A DNA stretch of 64,000 bases, taken from Thalassospira marina. Its GTDB lineage: Bacteria > Pseudomonadota > Alphaproteobacteria > Rhodospirillales > Thalassospiraceae. The stretch covers positions 880,001-944,000 of the forward strand of contig NZ_CP024199.1 of NCBI RefSeq assembly GCF_002844375.1, in the 5' to 3' direction. The notes under the pieces are model-generated. The model was not told where the DNA came from. It worked only from the letters and a program-made list of their open reading frames with translations, and did not search any database. The translations under genes were made by a program, and so were the position numbers. Below, piece by piece: positions 8,157 to 15,915 of this stretch (its first letter is position 1; each line of letters starts with the position of its first letter).

Positions 8157-8768
8157 ATGCAGCAGGACAGGCAGCTAGAGCTTATCCTGATAGAACTTAT
8201 CAGCTCGCGAATTTGCCATGATCTGGTTGGGCCGGTCGGCGCCGTAAATGCGGGGGCCGAACTGATGGACGAGGCAGGCGGCACCGATGACGAGGCGCTG
8301 GCCCTGATGCGCAGAAGTGGGCAGGAGGCACAGCGCCGCCTGCAGCTTTTCCGTCTGGCTTATGGGCGCGCGGGCAATAGTGTGGACGCCGCAACCATGC
8401 GCAAAACCGTGACCCAGGCCTATGAGGCCGACGGCAAGGTGACGCTGGAATGGGATAGCGATACCGGCATTGATGCGACAACGGCGCGTGTTGTCCTGAA
8501 TATGATCATGATGGCGCGCGAGGCTTTGCCATTTGGCGGGGAAATTTCGGTGCAATGCGACTCCGGGGCGAAAATACGGGTGATTGCCCGTGGAAAACGC
8601 GCTGCAATACGTCCGGAGATTGAAAATGTGCTTTCGGGGCCGGTCGACCCGGAGGACCTTGATCCACGTAACATTCAGGGCTTTTTTGCCCGGAACCTAG
8701 CCGAAAGACTAGGGAAGCATCTACAGGTGGAAGCCGAAGAAAATTCTGTCACTTTGATCTATGTTTAA
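8157..8768 (+). CDS. chpT: Histidine phosphotransferase ChpT
   Basis: A 203-residue phosphotransferase that passes phosphate from the hybrid kinase CckA to CtrA and CpdR in alphaproteobacteria. The dimerisation helix carries the phosphorylated histidine at His21 in SRICHDLVGPVGAV. The C-terminal half is a degenerate ATPase-like fold (ARVVLNMIMMAREALP, GFFARNLAERLG) that does not bind ATP in known ChpT. The chosen ATG has GGAG 8 bases upstream. It lies directly before the chemotaxis operon, and its expected partner ctrA is 9 kb downstream. Confidence 0.88.
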   Translation: MQQDRQLELILIELISSRICHDLVGPVGAVNAGAELMDEAGGTDDEALALMRRSGQEAQRRLQLFRLAYGRAGNSVDAATMRKTVTQAYEADGKVTLEWDSDTGIDATTARVVLNMIMMAREALPFGGEISVQCDSGAKIRVIARGKRAAIRPEIENVLSGPVDPEDLDPRNIQGFFARNLAERLGKHLQVEAEENSVTLIYV

Positions 8769-8924
8769 AAAAATTGACGTGCCAGTATAGTAAAACCGTA
8801 TGCTAGGCTCTACCTACATGGTAGCTCTCGTGTAAGACGGGAATTCGAATTGATTGGGCTATTTGATGCGGTTGACGTCCCGGGTCCGGTGATGGTCTGA
8901 TTGCCGGCATTGTGGAGGGGGTAT

Positions 8925-11582
8925 ATGGACGATCTTTTAAGTGAATTTCTGACCGAAACTTCGGAAAGTCTTTCGACGCTTGACGTCGAGCTTGTGAAGC
9001 TTGAGCAGAACCCGAATGACCCGGATATTCTGTCGAATATCTTCCGTCTGGTTCACACCATCAAGGGCACATGCGGCTTTTTGGGGTTGCCGCGTCTTGA
9101 AGCTGTTGCCCACGCCGGCGAGAACGTCCTGGGCAAGATTCGTGATGGCGAACTGATCGTTACCCCGGATGCCGTAACACTGGTTCTTGAATCCATCGAC
9201 ACCATCAAATACCTGCTGGGCGAGCTTGAAACCAACGAGACCGAGCCCGACGGAAATGATGCCGATCTGATTTCGCGCCTCAACCATTTTGCCGATACCG
9301 GAACACTTCCTGCCGGAAGCGGTGGTGCGCCCAAGGCCCAGGCCAGCGCGCCCGCACCCGAGCCGGAACCGGAAGTTTCGTTCGAGCCGGAACCCGAGCC
9401 CGAGCCGGAACCCGAGCCCGCACCTTCGGCCCCTGCTGCTGCGGCAACGCCGCCTGCAGCCCCGAAATCGCAGGCCGTTCAGGCCGCTGCCCCGGCACAT
9501 GATGCCGGTGCCAAGCATGACGCCCATGTGCGCAATGAAACCAAGGAAAGCTCCGTCGCGGCCCAGACCATCCGCGTTAACGTTGAATTGCTTGAAAACC
9601 TGATGACACTGGTTTCCGAACTGGTGCTGACCCGTAACCAGCTTCTGCAGATGGTACGTGGCAAGGATGACAGCGAATTTACCGTTCCGCTTCAGCGTCT
9701 GTCGCACATCACCACCGACCTTCAGGAAGGTGTGATGAAGACCCGTATGCAGCCGATTGGCAATGCATGGGCGAAGCTGCCGCGTATTGTTCGCGACCTT
9801 GCCCTTGAAATGGGCAAAAAGATCGATCTGCAAATGATCGGTGCCGATACCGAACTTGACCGTCAGGTTCTTGAACTGATCAAGGACCCGCTGACCCACA
9901 TGGTCCGTAACTCTGCCGACCATGGCCTTGAAGACATTCAGGGTCGTCGCGATGCAGGCAAGCCGGAAACCGGTACGGTCACGCTGAACGCCTATCATGA
10001 AGGCGGTCACATCATCATTGAAATTTCCGATGATGGTCGCGGCCTTAATGTTGAACGTATCAAGTCCAAGGCGCTGACCAATGGTCTGGTGACCGAAGGC
10101 GAACTGGAAAACATGTCGGATCAGCAGATCCACCAGTTCATCTTCAAGCCGGGCTTCTCGACGGCTGAAAAGGTAACGTCGGTTTCCGGTCGTGGCGTGG
10201 GCATGGACGTTGTCCGTACCAACATCGAAAAAATCGGCGGTACGGTCGAACTGAAATCGGTTGAAGGCCGCGGGTCGACCTTCATCATCAAAATTCCGCT
10301 GACCCTGGCGATTGTTTCGGCCCTGATCGTTGAAAGCGGCGGTGAGCGTTTTGCCATCCCGCAGATCAGCGTTCTGGAACTTGTTCGTGCATCGAGCAAT
10401 TCCGAACATTCGATCGAACGCATTCACGATACCCCGGTCCTGCGCCTGCGTAACCGCCTGCTGCCGCTTGTCACGCTCAAGAAAATACTGGGCCTTGATG
10501 AAGCCGCCGAAGGCGATGTTGATGAAGAAGCCTTCATCGTTGTTGCCCAGGTCGGTACCTACAGCTTTGGTATCATCGTTGACCGCGTCTTTGACACCGA
10601 GGAAATCGTGGTCAAGCCGGTGGCGCCGATCCTGCGTGATCTGTCGCTGTTCTCGGGCAATACCATCCTGGGTGATGGCAGCGTGATCATGATCCTTGAT
10701 CCGAATGGCATTGCGACCCGTACAGGTGAAATCACCGTTGGCGGCCAGCAGGGTGTCGAATCCAAGGCCAAATCGGAAAGCTCGGATCGCGAAACCACGT
10801 CGATGCTGGTCTTCCGTGCTGGCGGGAATGAAGTTCGCGCCGTGCCGCTGGCCCTGGTGGCCCGACTGGAAGAAATCGATGTTGAAAGCATCGAATATTC
10901 AAACGGTCGTCCGCTGGTGCAGTATCGTGGCAAGCTGATGCCGCTGGTCTTTATTGACGGTGCCTATCAGATGAAGGGCGAAGGCCGCCAGCCGACCCTG
11001 GTGTTCCAGGATCGTGAACGGACCATGGGCCTGGTTGTCGATGAAATCGTCGATATCGTTGATGACGTCCTTAATGTTGAACTGACAGCCGACCGCGATG
11101 GTCTGGTCGGTTCGGCCGTGATCGACGGCAAGGCAACCGATCTGATTGATGCAGGCTACTATCTTGAACTGGCCTTTAGCGACTGGTTTGGCAAGGAAGA
11201 AGGCGGCAGCGAGAAGAAGAAGGTTCTGCTTGTTGATGACAGCCCGTTCTTCCGTAACCTGCTGACCCCGATGCTGTCGGTTTCCGGTTTCAAGGTGACG
11301 TCAGTTGAAAGTGCCGAACAGGCGATCGAGCTGAAAAACAATGGTGCCGTGTTTGACGCCATTATCAGCGACATCGAAATGCCGGGCATGAACGGGTTTG
11401 AATTCGCCGAAAGCCTGCAGAATGACGAGAGCTGGGGTGAAGTTCCGATTATCGCCCTGTCGTCTCATACCAGCGAAGAGGATTTCGAGCGGGGACGCCG
11501 TGCCGGATTTAGCGACTATGTCGCGAAGTTTGACCGTGATGCCCTGGTATCGACCCTGATCCAGACGCTGGCCGCTGTCTAA
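8925..11582 (+). CDS. cheA: Hybrid chemotaxis histidine kinase CheA with C-terminal receiver
   Basis: An 885-residue kinase that couples chemoreceptors to the flagellar motor. In order: Hpt domain (about 1-105, phospho-His44 in RLVHTIKG); a Pro/Glu/Ala-rich linker (about 135-200) where the CheY/CheB-binding P2 domain would be; dimerisation helices; ATPase domain (HMVRNSADHGLE, then DDGRGL, then GRGVGMDVVR); two consecutive CheW-like domains; and a C-terminal receiver domain (LLVDDSPFFRN, SDIEMPG). The standard kinase has one CheW domain and no receiver. GGAGGGGG lies just upstream of the ATG, which I prefer to the in-frame GTG/ATG candidates before it. Confidence 0.93.
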   Translation: MDDLLSEFLTETSESLSTLDVELVKLEQNPNDPDILSNIFRLVHTIKGTCGFLGLPRLEAVAHAGENVLGKIRDGELIVTPDAVTLVLESIDTIKYLLGELETNETEPDGNDADLISRLNHFADTGTLPAGSGGAPKAQASAPAPEPEPEVSFEPEPEPEPEPEPAPSAPAAAATPPAAPKSQAVQAAAPAHDAGAKHDAHVRNETKESSVAAQTIRVNVELLENLMTLVSELVLTRNQLLQMVRGKDDSEFTVPLQRLSHITTDLQEGVMKTRMQPIGNAWAKLPRIVRDLALEMGKKIDLQMIGADTELDRQVLELIKDPLTHMVRNSADHGLEDIQGRRDAGKPETGTVTLNAYHEGGHIIIEISDDGRGLNVERIKSKALTNGLVTEGELENMSDQQIHQFIFKPGFSTAEKVTSVSGRGVGMDVVRTNIEKIGGTVELKSVEGRGSTFIIKIPLTLAIVSALIVESGGERFAIPQISVLELVRASSNSEHSIERIHDTPVLRLRNRLLPLVTLKKILGLDEAAEGDVDEEAFIVVAQVGTYSFGIIVDRVFDTEEIVVKPVAPILRDLSLFSGNTILGDGSVIMILDPNGIATRTGEITVGGQQGVESKAKSESSDRETTSMLVFRAGGNEVRAVPLALVARLEEIDVESIEYSNGRPLVQYRGKLMPLVFIDGAYQMKGEGRQPTLVFQDRERTMGLVVDEIVDIVDDVLNVELTADRDGLVGSAVIDGKATDLIDAGYYLELAFSDWFGKEEGGSEKKKVLLVDDSPFFRNLLTPMLSVSGFKVTSVESAEQAIELKNNGAVFDAIISDIEMPGMNGFEFAESLQNDESWGEVPIIALSSHTSEEDFERGRRAGFSDYVAKFDRDALVSTLIQTLAAV

Positions 11583-11599
11583 GTCGAAGGTAAAGTATC

Positions 11600-12106
11600 A
11601 TGAGTGACAAAAACGCACTTGTCCCCAGTTCCGATCGCCACACGGCCCTTGATCTGGGGGGATCAACCAAGGATTTCGTGACGGCGACAATCGGCAAACA
11701 GATGTTTGGCATCCCGGTTTTGACCGTGCAGGACGTGCTTGGCCCGCAGCGCATCACGCGTATTCCGCTTGCTCCGCCAGAAGTGGCAGGCTCGCTGAAC
11801 CTGCGGGGACGTATTGTGACCGCAATTGACGTGCGCAAGCGCCTTGGCCTGCGCAACAAGGAAGTTGAAGATCCCGGAATGAGCATCGTGGTTGACCAGG
11901 GTGGCGAGCTATACAGCCTCATGGTCGATCAGGTCGGTGAAGTTCTTAGCGTTCCGCAGAATGCATTTGAACGGAACCCGGCTACTCTTGATCCGCGCTG
12001 GCGGGAATTTTCCGACGGGATTTTCCGTCTTGAAAAGAACCTGCTGGTTATTCTTGATGTGACCCGGCTGCTTGATTTTGCAGGGTCAGTAAAGCAGGCA
12101 GGCTGA
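11600..12106 (+). CDS. cheW: Chemotaxis adaptor CheW
   Basis: A 168-residue CheW-fold protein linking receptors to CheA. The core is recognisable: IGKQMFGIPVLTVQDVLGP, then LNLRGRIVTAIDVRKRLGL and MVDQVGEVL. It follows cheA by 17 bases in the same operon. Length is normal, with a short disordered N-terminus. A perfect 14-bp palindrome (CCGGGCGCGCCCGG) lies in the gap after it. Confidence 0.95.
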   Translation: MSDKNALVPSSDRHTALDLGGSTKDFVTATIGKQMFGIPVLTVQDVLGPQRITRIPLAPPEVAGSLNLRGRIVTAIDVRKRLGLRNKEVEDPGMSIVVDQGGELYSLMVDQVGEVLSVPQNAFERNPATLDPRWREFSDGIFRLEKNLLVILDVTRLLDFAGSVKQAG

Positions 12107-12127
12107 TGTCTGTCTGTTAACGATGTT

Positions 12128-12141
12128 CCGGGCGCGCCCGG
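12128..12141. repeat. Perfect 14-bp palindrome between cheW and cheY
   Basis: CCGGGCGCGCCCGG reads identically on both strands and is followed by a partial third copy of the arm (CGCCCGG). It could form a small hairpin in the operon mRNA; no T-run follows. Confidence 0.5.
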
Positions 12142-12195
12142 CGCCCGGATATTGCCGGTCGTGGCTTAACAAGTGAAATTGCGAGAAGGAAATCG

Positions 12196-12561
12196 ATGAA
12201 GAGTTGTCTCGTCGTCGATGATTCAAAAGTCATCAGAATGGTGGCACGCCGTATCCTTGAGGAATTGGGATTCGAGGTTGTCGAAGCCGAAGACGGTATG
12301 GAAGCACTTGAAAAGTGCCTGTCCGACATGCCTGACGCGGTGCTGCTTGATTGGAACATGCCGGTTAAAAGCGGCATCGAGTTCCTCCGGGATCTGCGTG
12401 CAGCACCGGGGGGGGATGAACCCGTTGTAGTATTCTGCACCACGGAAAACGACCTGGAGCATATTCAGGAAGCCATCACCGCCGGGGCAAATGAATACAT
12501 CATGAAGCCCTTTGATAGCGAGATCATCCAGGCCAAATTTGAACAGGTTGGCCTGATCTGA
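12196..12561 (+). CDS. cheY: Chemotaxis response regulator CheY
   Basis: A 121-residue single receiver domain. The acidic pocket is VVDDSK at the N-terminus, the phospho-acceptor is Asp52 in LLDWNMP, and the conserved Lys is in IMKPF. It has no output domain, so it acts by binding FliM at the motor or as a phosphate sink. Its place between cheW and cheB in the operon argues for the main CheY. A T-tailed hairpin follows the gene. Confidence 0.93.
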   Translation: MKSCLVVDDSKVIRMVARRILEELGFEVVEAEDGMEALEKCLSDMPDAVLLDWNMPVKSGIEFLRDLRAAPGGDEPVVVFCTTENDLEHIQEAITAGANEYIMKPFDSEIIQAKFEQVGLI

Positions 12562-12568
12562 TCCTTGT

Positions 12569-12602
12569 GGCCGCGACATCGCTTTGGGCGTTGCGGCCTT
12601 TT
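12569..12602 (+). terminator. Intra-operon terminator-like hairpin between cheY and cheB
   Basis: Stem GGCCGC (12569-12574) with GCGGCC (12593-12598), extendable by AC/GT pairs, followed by TTTT. It could partly terminate transcription after cheY and lower cheB-cheR expression. Confidence 0.55.
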
Positions 12603-12619
12603 GACCAAGCGGGAACATC

Positions 12620-14464
12620 GTGCCTGTGGAACAAAACCACATCGATCCACCATACAAAGTCCTGATCGTTGATGATTCGGCAATTGTACGCGGGCTTGTC
12701 GCGCGTATGTTGCAGGATGATTCGGATATCGAGGTAGTCGGCGCAGTTGCCAACGGGGAAGATGCCCTGGGGGTGATGCACGAAGGTGGCATTGAAACGG
12801 TTGTTCTCGACATCGAAATGCCCGTGATGGACGGCCTGACGGCCCTGCCGAAAATTCTGGAAATTGACCCGACGGTTCGCGTGATCATGGCATCGACCCT
12901 GACCAAGCGAAACGCCGATATCAGTTTCAAGGCCATGACGCTGGGCGCGGTGGATTACATTCCCAAGCCATCTTCGGCCAAGGATATCAATGTCGGGTCA
13001 GGTTTCCGAACCGAACTGATCGACAAGGTCAAGGCATGGTCTGAACAGCGTCGCAAGATGCTGGAACAGTCCCAGGAATTTGACGATGGCGATTTCGACG
13101 ATGATGCCGATATCGATGCCGTCGCCGGTGATGAACATTCCCCTGGTGATGCCGGATCTAACAGTGATGGTTCCGGCCATGGTGGTGGTTTAGCCGCCGG
13201 GGCGGGCGATGTATCCGGTGCGACGCACGATGCTACCCATCATGTTGGTGGTGCTGGCGAAGGGGCCGATGGTCAGGGCGACCATGTTGAACATGGCGAT
13301 CATGACGGCGCAAAGCCGTTTCGAGCCGAAATGTCGCTTGAACATCAGGTTTTGCAAAAGCCTGGCCGTATTCAGCGCAAACGTTTTACCGCCGAATTAC
13401 GCCCGCGCCCGATGCAACAGCCCATGCGCCCGCAAATGCGGCCAATGCCGATGGCGCCCGCGCGCGAGCATGATGACCATGGCCCGGCTCGTGAAGGCGC
13501 CCATACCAAAACCGATGCCAGCCCGGCACCGCGTGATCCCGGCCGGTTGATAGAAGATGCCGCCGTTGCCGCGAAAAAGGCAGGCATGACCAGCCCGGCA
13601 AACCATGCAACGGCCCCGGCCAGTGTTGCCAAGCCCCTTATGCCCGGTAAACCGGCGCAAAGCCGCCCGGCAGGTGTCGCCGGTGGTGTTGCCGCCCGGC
13701 CCGCCGAGGCCGCACCGGCCCGACCCGCCACCGGCCTGACCCGCGAGGCACCGGCGCGCCGCCCGGCACCGCAAAATGCCCGTACCGCCGATGCGAAGGC
13801 CAAACGCGCAGCCGCCGCAGGCAATGCCCCGGCACCGGCCCGGCGTGGCCGTGTTCAGGGCCAGATCAGCCTGGTACCGGAAAAGCATGTTAATGTTGAA
13901 GCTATCGCCATTGGCAGCTCAACAGGGGGGCCGCAAGCCCTGTTTGAAGTTTTGCGCGGGTTGGTTGGCGTTCGACAGCCGATTTTTATTACCCAGCACA
14001 TGCCCGCAACCTTTACGACCATTCTGGCCGAACATATTACCCGTTTGACCGGGCTTAAATGCGGCGAAGGCGTAAATGGCGAACCGGTTCAGCCCGGCAG
14101 GGTTTATTTGGCCCCCGGCGATTACCACATGGTGGTAGAGGGGCGCGGCAATAACCGCAAAATCGCGCTGAACCAGAATGCACCGGAAAATTTCTGCCGG
14201 CCGTCGGTGGACCCGATGCTGCGCAGTCTGGTCGATAGCTATGGCGGGAATATGCTGACAATCATCCTGACCGGAATGGGGCAGGATGGTATGCTGGGTG
14301 GTCGCAATGTTGTTGCGGCAGGTGGCATGGTGGTGGCCCAGGACGAAGCTACCAGTGTGGTATGGGGCATGCCCGGTGCTGCTGCCCAGGCGGGAATTTG
14401 TACGGCGATACTGCCAATAGGGGGCATTGCCCCTTACGTGAAAAAATTTGCCGGAGGTCGTTAA
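12620..14464 (+). CDS. cheB: Chemotaxis glutamate methylesterase/deamidase CheB with very long linker
   Basis: A 614-residue CheB starting at GTG. The N-terminal receiver domain has Asp18/Asp19 and phospho-Asp64. The C-terminal methylesterase has the triad Ser434 (GSSTGG), His460 (TQHMPATF) and Asp556 (GMGQDGM). The 26- and 96-residue triad spacings equal those I know for the Salmonella enzyme (Ser164, His190, Asp286). The linker is therefore about 270 residues longer than usual. It is low-complexity, rich in Asp/Gly/His first and in Ala/Pro/Arg later. CheB removes receptor methyl groups for adaptation. Followed by cheR after 6 bases. Confidence 0.94.
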   Translation: MPVEQNHIDPPYKVLIVDDSAIVRGLVARMLQDDSDIEVVGAVANGEDALGVMHEGGIETVVLDIEMPVMDGLTALPKILEIDPTVRVIMASTLTKRNADISFKAMTLGAVDYIPKPSSAKDINVGSGFRTELIDKVKAWSEQRRKMLEQSQEFDDGDFDDDADIDAVAGDEHSPGDAGSNSDGSGHGGGLAAGAGDVSGATHDATHHVGGAGEGADGQGDHVEHGDHDGAKPFRAEMSLEHQVLQKPGRIQRKRFTAELRPRPMQQPMRPQMRPMPMAPAREHDDHGPAREGAHTKTDASPAPRDPGRLIEDAAVAAKKAGMTSPANHATAPASVAKPLMPGKPAQSRPAGVAGGVAARPAEAAPARPATGLTREAPARRPAPQNARTADAKAKRAAAAGNAPAPARRGRVQGQISLVPEKHVNVEAIAIGSSTGGPQALFEVLRGLVGVRQPIFITQHMPATFTTILAEHITRLTGLKCGEGVNGEPVQPGRVYLAPGDYHMVVEGRGNNRKIALNQNAPENFCRPSVDPMLRSLVDSYGGNMLTIILTGMGQDGMLGGRNVVAAGGMVVAQDEATSVVWGMPGAAAQAGICTAILPIGGIAPYVKKFAGGR

Positions 14465-14470
14465 CACAAG

Positions 14471-15790
14471 ATGTTGAAGCCGGAAGACTTTGATTTCGTT
14501 AGCAAATTGATCAAATCCCGCTCGGGCCTGGTCCTGACGCAGGATAAGTTCTATTTGCTCGAAAGCCGGCTCATGCCGATTGCGCGCAAGCGCGGTCTCA
14601 AGGACCTTGGCGAGTTGATCGGGGCGTTGCGCGGCATGGACCGCACGCTGATTGAAGATGTGGTCGAAGCCATGACCACCAATGAATCCTTCTTCTTTCG
14701 AGATACCAAACCGTTTGACCAGTTCCGTCATGTGGTATTGCCCCACATGATCAAGGCCCGGGCCAGCAAGCGTCACCTGCGCATCTGGTGTGCGGCGGCT
14801 TCATCCGGGCAGGAACCCTATTCGCTGGCAATGATCCTGCAGGATTTCGCCAGCCAGCTCGCCGGTTGGCGCATTGACATCATCGGCACCGACATTTCGC
14901 GCGAAATCCTGAACAAGGCGCGCGCCGGGCTGTATTCGCAGTTCGAAGTCCAGCGTGGTCTGCCCATTACGCTTCTGGTCAAACATTTCCAGAAGGCCGA
15001 TGACATGTGGCAGATTTCGGCTGATTTGCGCTCCAAGGTGCAATATCGCGAATATAACCTGCTTGAGGATCTAAAGCCGCTGGGCCAGTTCGATGTGGTC
15101 TATTGCCGTAACGTCCTGATCTATTTTGACCAGCCGACCAAAACCGATGTGCTTTCGCGCATTGCCGCACAGATGCCCGATGATGGCTTTTTGTTCCTGG
15201 GTGGTGCGGAAACGGTTTTGGGCATTTCCGATAAATTCAAACCGCTGGCGCGCCAGCGCGGCATTTATCAGCTTAACCGCCCCGGCGCGCCCGATGTTGA
15301 CGTTAGCGAACTTGAAAAAGTACAGGCTGGCGGTGCAACTGGCGCGGCGGCGACAACAGGTGGCGGTTTTGCCTTTCCGAAACCCAAATCAATGCAGGGC
15401 AGTGCAGGCAGCACCACGCCGTCCTCAGCCGGGACAAGCGGTTTAACGCCGCGCTCGACCAGCACCACCGGTACATCATCGACGACAACCCCGCGCAGCA
15501 GCTTTGGCACCAGCAGCACAACAGGTGGTACTGGCAGCACCGGCAGCACTTATAGCCGCCCGTCAACCACCGGCGGGTCCAGGCTGGGCACGTCGCGTTA
15601 TGGCACGGGTAGCACTGGCAGCAGCAGTTCGTCAGATAGCTCAAGTGGCTATCAACGACCCACGCGCCCGGCCGGGAGTGACAGTGCTGGCAGCACAGGT
15701 AGCAGCTTTTCATCGACACGGCCCAGTACGCCGTCATCGTCAAGTTTCAGCCGGACCTATCCGCGCAAACCCGATGATAAAAAAGACTGA
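14471..15790 (+). CDS. cheR: Chemotaxis receptor methyltransferase CheR with Ser/Thr/Gly-rich tail
   Basis: A 439-residue protein. Residues about 1-275 are a complete SAM-dependent CheR: N-terminal helical domain (EAMTTNESFFFRD), SAM-binding IWCAAASSGQEPYSLAM, and DVVYCRNVLIYFD. It methylates glutamates on chemoreceptors. The last about 160 residues are a Ser/Thr/Gly low-complexity tail ending in basic-acidic RKPDDKKD, absent from standard CheR of about 280 residues. The tail does not contain a receptor-tethering pentapeptide-binding domain. Last gene of the operon, closed by a strong terminator. Confidence 0.94.
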   Translation: MLKPEDFDFVSKLIKSRSGLVLTQDKFYLLESRLMPIARKRGLKDLGELIGALRGMDRTLIEDVVEAMTTNESFFFRDTKPFDQFRHVVLPHMIKARASKRHLRIWCAAASSGQEPYSLAMILQDFASQLAGWRIDIIGTDISREILNKARAGLYSQFEVQRGLPITLLVKHFQKADDMWQISADLRSKVQYREYNLLEDLKPLGQFDVVYCRNVLIYFDQPTKTDVLSRIAAQMPDDGFLFLGGAETVLGISDKFKPLARQRGIYQLNRPGAPDVDVSELEKVQAGGATGAAATTGGGFAFPKPKSMQGSAGSTTPSSAGTSGLTPRSTSTTGTSSTTTPRSSFGTSSTTGGTGSTGSTYSRPSTTGGSRLGTSRYGTGSTGSSSSSDSSSGYQRPTRPAGSDSAGSTGSSFSSTRPSTPSSSSFSRTYPRKPDDKKD

Positions 15791-15826
15791 CCATTTTTCG
15801 GACTGATACAGCCCCGATGATTAAAG

Positions 15827-15853
15827 CGCCCGGATATAACCGGGCGTTTTTTT
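15827..15853 (+). terminator. Intrinsic terminator of the chemotaxis operon
   Basis: A 7-bp GC stem CGCCCGG / CCGGGCG with loop ATATAA, followed by seven T residues. Classic Rho-independent form, 37 bases after the cheR stop. Confidence 0.9.
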
Positions 15854-15884
15854 GTTTCAATGCCCGCAACTTTGAATAGAATTG

Positions 15885-15905
15885 AATTTGAATTAAATTC
15901 AAATT
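15885..15905. promoter_or_regulatory. Perfect AT-rich palindrome upstream of the lipoprotein gene
   Basis: Perfect 10-bp arms AATTTGAATT and AATTCAAATT around a single A. It ends 10 bases before the ATG at 15916, in an otherwise GC-rich genome, and looks like a repressor operator. The binding protein is unknown. Confidence 0.55.
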
Positions 15906-15915
15906 GGGGCGGGTC

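Noticed and set aside
7840..8178. A 112-codon frame upstream of and overlapping chpT
   Set aside because: Composition and lack of a ribosome-binding site argue against it; the region carries two stem-loops and the chpT leader.
8856..8869. GG-N10-GC sequence before cheA
   Set aside because: Spacing fits, but the -24 and -12 bases around it are poor, and chemotaxis operons are not usually sigma-54 dependent in this group.
8937..10427. A 496-codon open frame on the minus strand inside cheA
   Set aside because: It is a shadow of cheA caused by codon bias; the translation is low-complexity with no recognisable domain, while cheA is unambiguous.
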